Assembly (NCBI GenBank): GCA_902773285.1
Contig: CACYDS010000031.1
Location: 1-5,163 of the forward strand
Reading direction: 5' to 3'
DNA from: an uncultured Pseudomonadota bacterium
Lineage (GTDB): Bacteria > Pseudomonadota > Alphaproteobacteria > RUG11792
DNA: 5,163 bases
The position numbers were made by a program, and so were the translations under genes. Shown here piece after piece: positions 1 to 5,163 of this stretch (within the stretch, counting starts at the first letter, position 1; each line of letters opens with the position of its first letter). Under the pieces are notes generated by a model. The model ran no database searches. It was given only the letters and a program-made list of their open reading frames with translations, and was not told the origin of the DNA.

Positions 1-108
1 AAACTTATGTAGACCTTCTTTAGCTACAACATCACTCGAAATAGAGGCAAATATAGCTATAGTATTAACTAATAGCCCCCCCCCGAAAACATAACTTTTA
101 CTTATCAT
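1..108 (-). CDS. Partial secreted or membrane protein, N-terminus only
   Basis: An open frame starts at ATG (108-106, minus strand) and continues off the left edge, giving 36 residues. It begins MISKSYVFGGGLLVNT and goes on through a hydrophobic stretch to about residue 25. A likely signal-peptidase I site follows Val-Val-Ala at residues 27-29, just before Lys-Glu-Gly. An AAGGA ribosome-binding site (120-116) sits 7 bases before the ATG, the same spacing as at the peptidase and rlpA genes in this window. Residues 9-11 (Gly-Gly-Gly) are encoded by nine consecutive G. With eight G the frame reaches TAG two codons after the last all-G codon. With ten G it reaches TAA three codons after the tract. 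The mature part lies outside the window, so the function is unknown; export is the only role I can support. The promoter is not obvious. Confidence 0.62.
   Translation of the reverse strand, partial: MISKSYVFGGGLLVNTIAIFASISSDVVAKEGLHKF
76..84. repeat. Homopolymeric C9/G9 tract in a signal-peptide coding region
   Basis: Nine consecutive C on the plus strand are nine G on the coding (minus) strand of the partial secreted-protein gene, starting at codon 9. Such a run is unlikely by chance in this AT-rich DNA. Poly-G tracts of eight or more near the 5' end of surface-protein genes are the known substrate for slipped-strand phase variation in Neisseria, Campylobacter and Helicobacter. Here the gene is in frame at nine repeats. 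A sequencing length error is possible. Confidence 0.75.
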
Positions 109-205
109 CTTCTTTTCCTTTCATATAAAAACCACTGGGAACAACCCCACCTAATAAATAGATTACCACAGTTTTGATGAATATGCAGCAATAAGGATAA
201 ATGAC

Positions 206-257
206 TCCCGGATCAGCTAAAGGGACTAGTTAAGCTACCGGGACCCGGAGGGGGCGG
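206..257. other. GC-rich self-complementary block, possible structured RNA or repeat
   Basis: TCCCGG (206-211) pairs with CCGGGA (238-243). Inside it AGCT (215-218) pairs with AGCT (233-236) across small bulges, enclosing a 14-base loop. CCGGGACCCGG (238-248) is also a perfect palindrome around one base, so a second fold competes with the first. A G-rich run follows (250-257). The composition contrasts sharply with the AT-rich surroundings. No T-run follows on either strand, so it is not a simple terminator. It could be a small RNA, a leader structure or a dispersed repeat; strand and role are unknown. Confidence 0.35.
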
Positions 258-278
258 TTGAAAGAGTTGATGCAGGAT

Positions 279-304
279 AAATACCTAAAAGAGCTCAGGT
301 ATTT
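279..304. other. Perfect 8-bp stem-loop
   Basis: AAATACCT (279-286) and AGGTATTT (297-304) are exact reverse complements around a 10-base loop. The plus strand continues with C and then a run of A. The minus strand has only the three T of the arm before ATCC. It is therefore a weak terminator at best on the minus strand. Confidence 0.35.
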
Positions 305-445
305 CAAAAAAGAGGATATACACACTAGCGATATAATCTGAGCCACAAGATTTCCACTAATGTGGGATGCTGACACCAAATAACCCCCGGGTTTTTAATT
401 GCATTTGCTAATGTGAAATTCTTTCTTATCTGTTGGACTGTTAGC

Positions 446-474
446 TTGAAAGCTGTCTGCGCGTTTGCTACCAT
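446..474 (+). promoter_or_regulatory. Promoter for the peptidase-rlpA unit
   Basis: TTGAAA (446-451; 5 of 6 to the sigma70 -35 consensus), exactly 17 bases, then TACCAT (469-474; 4 of 6). The -10 is preceded by TGC, giving an extended -10. Transcription would begin near 481, leaving a short leader before the GGAG at 495-498 and the TTG at 506. The promoter lies downstream of the GTG at 413, so a transcript from it could only use the later start. Confidence 0.55.
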
Positions 475-494
475 ATCCCCTAGAGGAAATGATT

Positions 495-508
495 GGAGCG
501 ATAACTTG
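495..508 (+). promoter_or_regulatory. Ribosome-binding site deciding a TTG start
   Basis: GGAG at 495-498 is followed by 7 bases and the TTG at 506-508. The downstream rlpA gene has the same GGAG plus 7-base arrangement (1723-1726, ATG at 1734). The alternative GTG at 413 has no purine-rich element at a suitable distance. This site, together with the promoter at 446-474, places the peptidase start at 506. Confidence 0.6.
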
Positions 509-1747
509 GCATCATTAGAGCACTTAGATAGCGGAATAGCAGTCGCAACGGATACTATCGACAGCTTTGAGACGGTATCATTGGGACTGTTTGTGAATAT
601 TGGTTCTGTCAATGAAAGTGCTGAACAGAACGGACTGTCTCATTTTCTTGAACACATGGCTTTTAAGGGGACAACAACACGCACAGCTTTACAGATATCG
701 TATGCTATCGAGTCTGTTGGCGGATACATAAATGCCTATACAGGCAAAGAAATTACAGCGTTTCATGCAAAAGTTTTGAAAGAAAATGTAAAGCTAGCTT
801 TGGATATCATAACAGATATTGTTCAAAATTCTGTTTTTGATAAACAAGAATTTATAAAGGAGCAAGGCGTAATTATTCAGGAGATAAGACAACTAAATGA
901 TACCCCGGATGATTACGTTTTTGACATGTTTCAGGCTCAGTGTTATGAAAGCGAAAGACTTGGAACGCAAATTTTAGGTAGTGAAGACGATATTTTGAAA
1001 TACAAGCCACAGGATCTAGACACATATCTAAAAACAAAATATTCAACGGATAAAATAATTTTAGCTGCCAGTGGCAAAATTGAGCATAATGCTTTCATGG
1101 ACTTAGCTAATAACTTTACTGCTGGTATGAAAAAATTCGCTGTAGATCCAGTAGAAAAGCAATGTTATAAAGGCGGTTTCTCATTTAAGCAAAAAGCACT
1201 GGAACAAACTCATTTGATTTTTGGATTTGAAGGTGTAAGTCATTCAAGTGATGACAAATTTGCTCTATCCGTATTATCGGCGATACTTGGTGGCGGAATG
1301 TCTTCACGACTATTTCAGGAAATAAGGGAAAAGCGAGGTTTGGTATATTCAGTGTTCTCATTCTGTTCTAATTACCGAGATTCAGGTACGTTCGGAGTAT
1401 ATGCTGCCTGCGACGATAGTAAAGTCGAGGAAGTCTTAAAAATATCTTTAGCGGAATTTGAGAAAATACAACGTGATATTAAAGAAACCGAACTCAATAA
1501 GGCCAAAATGCAATTAAGAGCATCTCTGTTAATGGGATTAGAAAGTTCGTCTACCAGAATGGAAAGAATAGCGAATCAATACATCAATCATGGATCGATA
1601 ATTCCGCTAAAAGAAATTGTTTCAAAAATAGACGCAATCTCTATCGAATCCCTAAAACTAGTTGCGCAAAAAATCTTTGCTAGCAAACCAACCCTAGCTT
1701 TAATAGGAAAAGGGCGATGCGCGGAGAAATTGAATGAATACGTATAA
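506..1747 (+). CDS. M16B family zinc peptidase (processing-peptidase-like)
   Basis: A 413-residue protein from the TTG at 506, the usual length for single-chain bacterial M16B peptidases. It carries the inverted zinc motif HFLEH: His46 and His50 as ligands and Glu49 as catalytic base. The third ligand is probably Glu126 in IIQEI, 76 residues after His50 as in mitochondrial beta-MPP. Other family hallmarks are GGYINAYTGKE (about 72-82), NDTPDDYVFD (about 131-140) and, in the second half-domain, GGGMSSRLFQEIREKRG (262-278) with Tyr281. The residue usually Arg after Glu119 is Gln. The family cleaves short or unfolded peptides; the substrate here is unknown. Starting at GTG 413 would add 31 residues that resemble a signal peptide (MKFFLICWTVSLKAVCAFA). 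That form would be exported, but it has no ribosome-binding site. From TTG 506 the protein begins LASLEHLDSGIAVATD, matching the family's normal N-terminus and suggesting a cytosolic enzyme. It overlaps rlpA by 14 bases. Confidence 0.93.
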   Translation: MASLEHLDSGIAVATDTIDSFETVSLGLFVNIGSVNESAEQNGLSHFLEHMAFKGTTTRTALQISYAIESVGGYINAYTGKEITAFHAKVLKENVKLALDIITDIVQNSVFDKQEFIKEQGVIIQEIRQLNDTPDDYVFDMFQAQCYESERLGTQILGSEDDILKYKPQDLDTYLKTKYSTDKIILAASGKIEHNAFMDLANNFTAGMKKFAVDPVEKQCYKGGFSFKQKALEQTHLIFGFEGVSHSSDDKFALSVLSAILGGGMSSRLFQEIREKRGLVYSVFSFCSNYRDSGTFGVYAACDDSKVEEVLKISLAEFEKIQRDIKETELNKAKMQLRASLLMGLESSSTRMERIANQYINHGSIIPLKEIVSKIDAISIESLKLVAQKIFASKPTLALIGKGRCAEKLNEYV

Positions 1748-2387
1748 AAGATTCCTTTGCATCGCGACAGTATTTTTTATTGGATGTGCCACACGCACCC
1801 CAGTTGGCCCAGTACATATGTCGAATAAGACATATTTTTGCAGAGGGGAATGGCATCACCCGCAAAATTATTACGAGTATGACGAAGTTGGAATAGCGTC
1901 TTGGTATGGTGATGATTTTCATGGCAAGGCAAAAGCCAGCGGTGAGCGATTTAATAAAATGGGGCTGACTGCGGCGCATAAAACCCTTCCAATACCATCA
2001 GTCGTAAAAGTGACAAGTTACAAAACAGGAAAATCAATTATTGTTGTCGTTGACGATCGAGGACCTTTTGTCTATCGCGGCAGAATAATTGATCTTTCAT
2101 ATAAAGCCGCGAAAGCTTTAGGAATACACAACATGAAACCATCAGCCGTAAGAGTTCAGACATTGGTTTCTGACAGTCTTAAGCTGTCACAGTATATCGG
2201 ATGGAATTGCAAAAACAAGAAGGACATATACGGACGCTCTTGGGCCGAGGTATATTTTCAGGAGATTAGAAAAGATGGAAACACCATTTATACCGAGCCC
2301 AAAATAGAGATCAAAAAAAATAAATCGAAAAAACTTCATCCCCAAAAAAGAGCGCACACTTTAGGAAAGTGTTTGAAGGAAATATAG
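1734..2387 (+). CDS. rlpA: RlpA-like septal/endolytic transglycosylase lipoprotein
   Basis: A 217-residue envelope protein. A hydrophobic N-terminus ends in FFIGC, so Cys18 is the likely lipidation site (lipobox slightly off consensus, Phe at -3). A double-psi beta-barrel covers about residues 52-143: GIASWYGDDFHGKAKASGE, TAAHKTLPIPS, VDDRGPF, then GRIIDLSYKAAKALG. Residues shown to be needed in Pseudomonas RlpA appear conserved: Glu71, His82 and Asp108. The common NDRGPF is DDRGPF here. Characterised RlpA enzymes cleave denuded peptidoglycan at the septum. The protein is shorter than E. coli or Pseudomonas RlpA and has no recognisable SPOR domain; residues about 150-217 are unassigned and end in a Lys-rich basic tail. 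An A8 run (2313-2320) lies in the tail codons. The ATG has GGAG 7 bases upstream (1723-1726) and overlaps the peptidase end, so the two are probably co-transcribed and translationally coupled. Enzyme activity is inferred from the family. Confidence 0.92.
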   Translation: MNTYKRFLCIATVFFIGCATRTPVGPVHMSNKTYFCRGEWHHPQNYYEYDEVGIASWYGDDFHGKAKASGERFNKMGLTAAHKTLPIPSVVKVTSYKTGKSIIVVVDDRGPFVYRGRIIDLSYKAAKALGIHNMKPSAVRVQTLVSDSLKLSQYIGWNCKNKKDIYGRSWAEVYFQEIRKDGNTIYTEPKIEIKKNKSKKLHPQKRAHTLGKCLKEI

Positions 2388-2417
2388 TTGACTTGACTAT
2401 TCATATAGGAGGATAAT
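2388..2417 (+). promoter_or_regulatory. Promoter for the unknown secreted-protein gene
   Basis: TTGACT (2388-2393; 5 of 6) directly follows the rlpA stop. After 18 bases comes GATAAT (2412-2417; 5 of 6). A second TTGACT overlaps the first (2393-2398) but is only 13 bases from the -10. Transcription would start near 2424, leaving about 24 bases before the ATG at 2448. A perfect AGGAGG (2407-2412) lies inside the promoter and has no in-frame ATG, GTG or TTG at a usable distance, so it may be fortuitous. Confidence 0.55.
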
Positions 2418-2447
2418 AAGAGTATACGTGAGGATGCAGAGGCGCTG

Positions 2448-3572
2448 ATGGTCAAGAACGCTAAAAAGGTATTTAAAGTTTTATCAGTATTTTGTTGTCT
2501 TCTGTGCAATCTCGCCATCGCGACCGCTTTGACTAGAACCACAGAAGCTGAAAAAGTATCACGCCTGGTTCTGATAACTAGCTTTCCAGAAAAGTTTAAC
2601 GCGAACGGGAAATTAATCAGAAAAAATAAGGTGTTTCCTTTGCAAACATTAAGCAAGACTGATATCGATGCGATAGCAGAAATGCCAAAAGAAACAGCCA
2701 CAAAGACACTAGAAAGAATATGCGACACATACATAGAAAATCCTTTGGATGAAACAAATGAGCTGTTGTATTTATTAAATTGCCGGAAACAAAAAGATGA
2801 TCGGATACTAATAGATAGGACAACAAACGGGTTTAAGATATCAGAGAATTACAATGTTTCTCCCCTCAAATTATTTTTTATTGGAATTGTATCGAATGAC
2901 ATAGATTTGACTTGTACGAATGTAATTGAGCAAAATAGCTTTGTTCAAAACATAATCGAAGATTATACCAACGCCATTATTGGAAAAATGCCAATAAAAA
3001 TTGTTGAAAACTATTCAGACATTTGCTTGAATTTGCTGACATCAGAAATAAAAGCATCTATGAATCAACTAGGAAGAGTTTCCCAAATCGATATGACTTT
3101 TTTCTTGAACTCAGTGTTCTCCTATAAGGATACAATCAATAAATATTTAGTGTCAGCTTACAACACGGAAGTAATATTAGCTTATAATTTGATATACAAC
3201 TATCTATATATGGCATTGGATTTCGCGACTAGTCGTGGGTTAAGTCAATTGAAGAATCTAGTAAAACTAAATAAAAATGTAATGAACGCGCATGAGAAAC
3301 ACGAATTATCTAGTTCGGAAGACCAATCCTTGAAAAAGTTTTTTAATAGGTATAAAAAGGGCGACGGTTACGACAAAGGATTGAACGCGCTAAATACCCT
3401 ATTAAATGTAATGGATAAGCTATCCATATTTGACATTTCAAATGGCTTTGTCTTGCATAAGATTGAAAGCAACATGTGTGCTTCGATGCTGAACAAAATG
3501 GAACTTTTAACAGAAGAGATCAAAAGATTGTTTCTGTGTTTGAGCAAATTATTGCTGTATAAAAATAACTAA
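2448..3572 (+). CDS. Secreted protein of unknown family
   Basis: A 374-residue protein that I do not recognise. The N-terminus is a typical signal peptide: basic MVKNAKKVFK, hydrophobic core 11-24, and signal-peptidase I candidates after Ala25 or Ala27 (AIA/ATA). Three cysteines (16, 17, 20) lie in the core, but none has a proper lipobox. The mature part looks mainly alpha-helical, Asn/Lys/Ile/Leu-rich, with cysteines at about 92, 112, 156, 193, 344 and 364. A hydrophobic patch at about 240-258 is rich in Tyr and Leu and too polar for a confident membrane helix. A charged stretch at about 282-310 is followed by leucine-rich helices to the end. No catalytic motif is visible. The start ATG has AGAGG (2438-2442) 5 bases upstream and its first base is the last base of a TGA ending a 6-codon mini-ORF (2428-2448). 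It lies 60 bases after rlpA, on the same strand but with its own promoter candidate. It may be a lineage-specific exported or periplasmic factor; the role is unknown. Confidence 0.85.
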   Translation: MVKNAKKVFKVLSVFCCLLCNLAIATALTRTTEAEKVSRLVLITSFPEKFNANGKLIRKNKVFPLQTLSKTDIDAIAEMPKETATKTLERICDTYIENPLDETNELLYLLNCRKQKDDRILIDRTTNGFKISENYNVSPLKLFFIGIVSNDIDLTCTNVIEQNSFVQNIIEDYTNAIIGKMPIKIVENYSDICLNLLTSEIKASMNQLGRVSQIDMTFFLNSVFSYKDTINKYLVSAYNTEVILAYNLIYNYLYMALDFATSRGLSQLKNLVKLNKNVMNAHEKHELSSSEDQSLKKFFNRYKKGDGYDKGLNALNTLLNVMDKLSIFDISNGFVLHKIESNMCASMLNKMELLTEEIKRLFLCLSKLLLYKNN

Positions 3573-3627
3573 CTCTTTGAGATTTTCTAAAGGTATCTTT
3601 AAAGCAAATGTTTTACAAGAAGGATTT

Positions 3628-4794
3628 TTAAAAAATTTCCAAAGACATAATCATTAGCCCCGCAATAACACAAATGAGCAAAACGAACTTGTTTAAAATC
3701 CTTATGTATGGACGTTGTATTTTAGCCTTCAAAAAGAGGTATGTCGGCAAAAGTATAGCTATGACAACCAATATTGCCCCAGCGAATGATAAAGTTTTTA
3801 TAAAAGCATTAGGGACAATTGTAGATATGATATATGCGGGAAATATTGTAGCAATGGTAGCGATGAGCCTGGGATGCTTTATTTTGTACTGTAGCTTTAA
3901 AGCATAGGATTCCGTCAGCCCCAGGCCGACTCCTATTATCGATGTTAGAATGGTACAGATAGAAAGCCACCAGATTATAACTTGTAACTTAGAAAACCTG
4001 AATATAACAGATAGCTCTTGAATTAAATCTCCTACTTCTACTTTTCCATTTACCATACGCTCGAAAAACTCATAATTTGATTTGCAAATAACACATAGAA
4101 CCCCACAAGTCCAAATCATATAAACAACCATAGGAATAATACTTCCATAAAAAAATGCTCGTTTTAGCATTTTTACGTCTTTTCCGCAATAATCTCTTAG
4201 GGAATGGAAAATGACCTGATAACCAAATGAAGTGAAGACAATAGTCGCTATTGCAGAAATATTACTAACATCTGGGACTACACTCCATGGTGCATATGAA
4301 TAGTCAATACAATTTACAATTTTTGCGATTAGTATAAGGAATAGTCCCAAGAAACTAATAAATGCAATATTGTTGAGTTTTGATACAATACGAGTTGGGC
4401 ACAACAATGCAATGATAATGCAAATACTCAAAATTGTATGCATAATGAAGGTAGAGAATTCTGTTCCGATCAATTTTTGAATTATTGATGACCCGCCATA
4501 TATGTATGCGGCCAGTAGAGCGTAAGAAAGTAACTTTACACTGATATCTCCCGTCATCTCCGCTATTTTACCAGAGAATTTTCTCCCCAATAAGCCCAAA
4601 GAAAGTCCGTGTTCAGAATGAAGATTTAGTTCAACACTCACAAGCGATGGATAATATGTCAGAAACCACGCTGCTAGCATTACAACGAGGCTTGGGACAA
4701 CCCCAAGTTTAGCTAAGGCTATCGGCAATGCCAACATTCCTGCGCCAATGCAAGTTCCAGCAACTAATAAAATAGACGTAATCTGCTTATTCAT
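3628..4794 (-). CDS. Aromatic amino acid permease (Trp/Tyr permease, HAAAP family)
   Basis: A 388-residue inner-membrane transporter with about 11 hydrophobic helices, as usual for this family (Mtr, TnaB and TyrP in E. coli). Helix 1 carries the hallmark GTCIGAGMLALPI (13-25). The second family signature is FTSFGYQVIFHSLRDYCGKD (about 187-206), followed by FYGSIIPMVVYMIW. Approximate helices: 6-27, 31-50, 84-106, 117-133, 141-161, 178-198, 213-236, 268-293, 307-328, 334-356 and 368-384. Members import tryptophan, tyrosine or phenylalanine by proton symport; which one cannot be read from the sequence. GAGG ends 5 bases before the ATG. The gene is convergent with the unknown secreted-protein gene, 55 bases apart, with no clear terminator between them. 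A leader with its own promoter, a Phe-rich ORF and a stem plus T-run lies upstream and suggests attenuation control. Such uptake would suit an amino-acid-dependent intracellular bacterium. Confidence 0.93.
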   Translation of the reverse strand: MNKQITSILLVAGTCIGAGMLALPIALAKLGVVPSLVVMLAAWFLTYYPSLVSVELNLHSEHGLSLGLLGRKFSGKIAEMTGDISVKLLSYALLAAYIYGGSSIIQKLIGTEFSTFIMHTILSICIIIALLCPTRIVSKLNNIAFISFLGLFLILIAKIVNCIDYSYAPWSVVPDVSNISAIATIVFTSFGYQVIFHSLRDYCGKDVKMLKRAFFYGSIIPMVVYMIWTCGVLCVICKSNYEFFERMVNGKVEVGDLIQELSVIFRFSKLQVIIWWLSICTILTSIIGVGLGLTESYALKLQYKIKHPRLIATIATIFPAYIISTIVPNAFIKTLSFAGAILVVIAILLPTYLFLKAKIQRPYIRILNKFVLLICVIAGLMIMSLEIF

Positions 4795-4805
4795 TTCTTC
4801 CTCAT

Positions 4806-4862
4806 AAAAAAATAACTAGAAAATTATTTTGGAGATCAAATTGTGACAACATATTCTAACTA
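4806..4862 (-). terminator. Candidate attenuator terminator before the permease
   Basis: On the minus strand TAGTTAGAA (4862-4854) can pair with TTCTAGTTA (4821-4813): 9 pairs, two of them G-U. Seven T follow immediately (4812-4806) and the permease ribosome-binding site comes straight after. The 5' arm begins at the stop codon of the Phe-rich leader ORF. The stem is AT-rich with a 32-base loop, so it is weak as drawn; its position, not its strength, makes it interesting. Confidence 0.35.
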
Positions 4863-4937
4863 GCTTCTCTGGAAGCCAGTAAATCGAAAAAATCCTGACA
4901 TGGAGAAAAAACAATACAACATATTGAAAACTTTCAT
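4860..4937 (-). CDS. Phe-rich leader peptide of the permease gene (candidate)
   Basis: A 25-codon ORF from ATG (4937-4935) to TAG (4862-4860). AGGAG (4950-4946) lies 8 bases before the ATG, and a strong promoter starts transcription about 26 bases upstream of the start. The peptide begins MKVFNMLYCFFSMSGFFRF and has seven Phe (positions 4, 10, 11, 16, 17, 19, 22) and one Tyr. Phe-rich leader peptides such as pheL and the pheST leader control aromatic amino acid genes in enteric bacteria by ribosome stalling. Being directly upstream of an aromatic amino acid permease fits that role. A short hairpin, GCTTC/GAAGC (4876-4872 with 4867-4863), lies in the last codons and could act as the 1:2 structure. 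The caveat is that T-rich DNA makes Phe codons by chance, so this remains a candidate. Confidence 0.45.
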   Translation of the reverse strand: MKVFNMLYCFFSMSGFFRFTGFQRS

Positions 4938-4969
4938 GCGTCATTCTCCTGTCAAAAAACTCTTCTCAT

Positions 4970-4998
4970 ATCTTACCAAATTTAATCAGCCACGTCAA
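4970..4998 (-). promoter_or_regulatory. Promoter for the permease leader transcript
   Basis: On the minus strand TTGACG (4998-4993; 5 of 6), 17 bases, then TAAGAT (4975-4970; 4 of 6), preceded by TGG as an extended -10. Transcription would begin near 4963, giving a leader of about 170 bases before the permease ATG. That length suits the leader peptide and attenuator. A second, poorer candidate nearer the gene (TTGTCA 4849-4844, AATAAT 4828-4823, 15-base spacing) would bypass the leader. Confidence 0.58.
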
Positions 4999-5121
4999 TA
5001 AAAAAACAAAACGTCCAAGTTCAAACAGATGCGAGATAAGATGCGTCTCCTGCCGCACATCTATATTATTTGCTAGCTTTGAATTACCTCACGCTCTCTC
5101 GGGCATTTTCTGTCTTATTGG

Positions 5122-5151
5122 TTGAGAACTTATACAGATAAAGCTTATCAT
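5122..5151 (+). promoter_or_regulatory. Promoter candidate directed out of the right edge
   Basis: TTGAGA (5122-5127; 5 of 6), 18 bases, then TATCAT (5146-5151; 5 of 6). The near-palindrome GATAAAGCTTATC (5137-5149) overlaps the -10 and could be an operator or simply AT-rich symmetry. No start codon with a ribosome-binding site lies between it and the window end, so any target is outside. Confidence 0.35.
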
Positions 5152-5163
5152 GATGAAGTAATA

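Larger units (their letters stand above)
109..505. other. Divergent intergenic region with structured segments, no clear gene
   Basis: This stretch separates the minus-strand partial gene from the plus-strand peptidase. It contains the GC-rich block at 206-257, the stem-loop at 279-304, a 23-codon ORF without a usable ribosome-binding site (270-341, plus), and the peptidase promoter at 446-474. From 413 the peptidase frame is open with a GTG, but there is no Shine-Dalgarno sequence before it. I recognise no tRNA, tmRNA, SRP RNA, RNase P RNA or riboswitch consensus here. Confidence 0.55.

Noticed and set aside
122..124. Alternative upstream ATG (minus) for the partial secreted protein
   Set aside because: It is in a different frame and stops after eight codons; only the ATG at 108-106 gives the signal peptide with an AAGGA at 7 bases.
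379..400. CCCCCGGG followed by TTTTT, terminator-like
   Set aside because: The arms would enclose only two bases and extended pairing is interrupted, so no stable hairpin forms.
325..612. 95-codon minus-strand ORF
   Set aside because: It is antisense to the start of the peptidase, has no recognisable domain, and the plus-strand protein there is plainly conserved.
3588..3601. Small hairpin TAAAG/CTTTA between the convergent genes
   Set aside because: It has only five AT-rich pairs and no T-run on either side, so I do not call it a terminator.
3674..3907. 77-codon plus-strand ORF inside the permease
   Set aside because: It is antisense to conserved permease helices and has no ribosome-binding site or family motif.
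4823..4849. Second promoter-like pair close to the permease (TTGTCA, AATAAT)
   Set aside because: The spacing is only 15 bases and it lies within the proposed attenuator; the pair at 4998-4970 is better spaced and has an extended -10.
4816..4944. A 42-codon minus-strand ORF in the permease leader (starts MTHESFQYVV), overlapping the Phe-rich ORF in another frame
   Set aside because: Its ATG lies one base after the AGGAG, too close for initiation, while the Phe-rich ORF has the same AGGAG at 8 bases. It resembles no known protein to me. It would become the better candidate if its frame were the conserved one.

Overview
This AT-rich window holds four substantial genes, plus the first 36 codons of a fifth that runs off the left edge. 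The M16B peptidase resembles the alphaproteobacterial/mitochondrial processing-peptidase type. The RlpA protein has the compact layout seen in alphaproteobacteria, and there is a chlamydia/legionella/holospora-style aromatic amino acid permease. Together these suggest a host-associated alphaproteobacterium, perhaps of the Holosporales or Rickettsiales. That placement is inferred from protein style and composition, not from a marker gene.

Layout: (1) 1-108, minus strand: the start of a secreted-protein gene. Its signal-peptide codons contain a run of nine G, which makes it a candidate phase-variable gene. (2) 109-505: a divergent intergenic region with an unexplained GC-rich, self-complementary block (206-257), a separate 8-bp stem-loop (279-304), and a good promoter (446-474) just before the peptidase. 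(3) 506-2387, plus strand: a two-gene unit, an M16B zinc peptidase overlapping by 14 bases an RlpA-like lipoprotein. (4) 2448-3572, plus strand: a secreted protein of unknown family, with its own promoter candidate at 2388-2417. (5) 3628-4794, minus strand: an 11-helix permease of the Trp/Tyr (HAAAP) family, convergent with the previous gene. (6) 4795-4998, minus strand: the permease leader. It has a strong promoter, a 25-codon ORF with seven Phe codons and a good ribosome-binding site, and a stem followed directly by seven T just before the permease ribosome-binding site. (7) 4999-5163: no gene seen, but a promoter candidate points out of the right edge.

The peptidase, RlpA and the unknown secreted protein lie on one strand and probably share envelope or protein-processing roles, but only the first two are clearly coupled. 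The two most interesting signals are the G9 tract, where either neighbouring length gives an immediate stop, and the Phe-rich leader of the aromatic permease, which resembles classical ribosome-mediated attenuation. Both are read from sequence alone and have not been tested.
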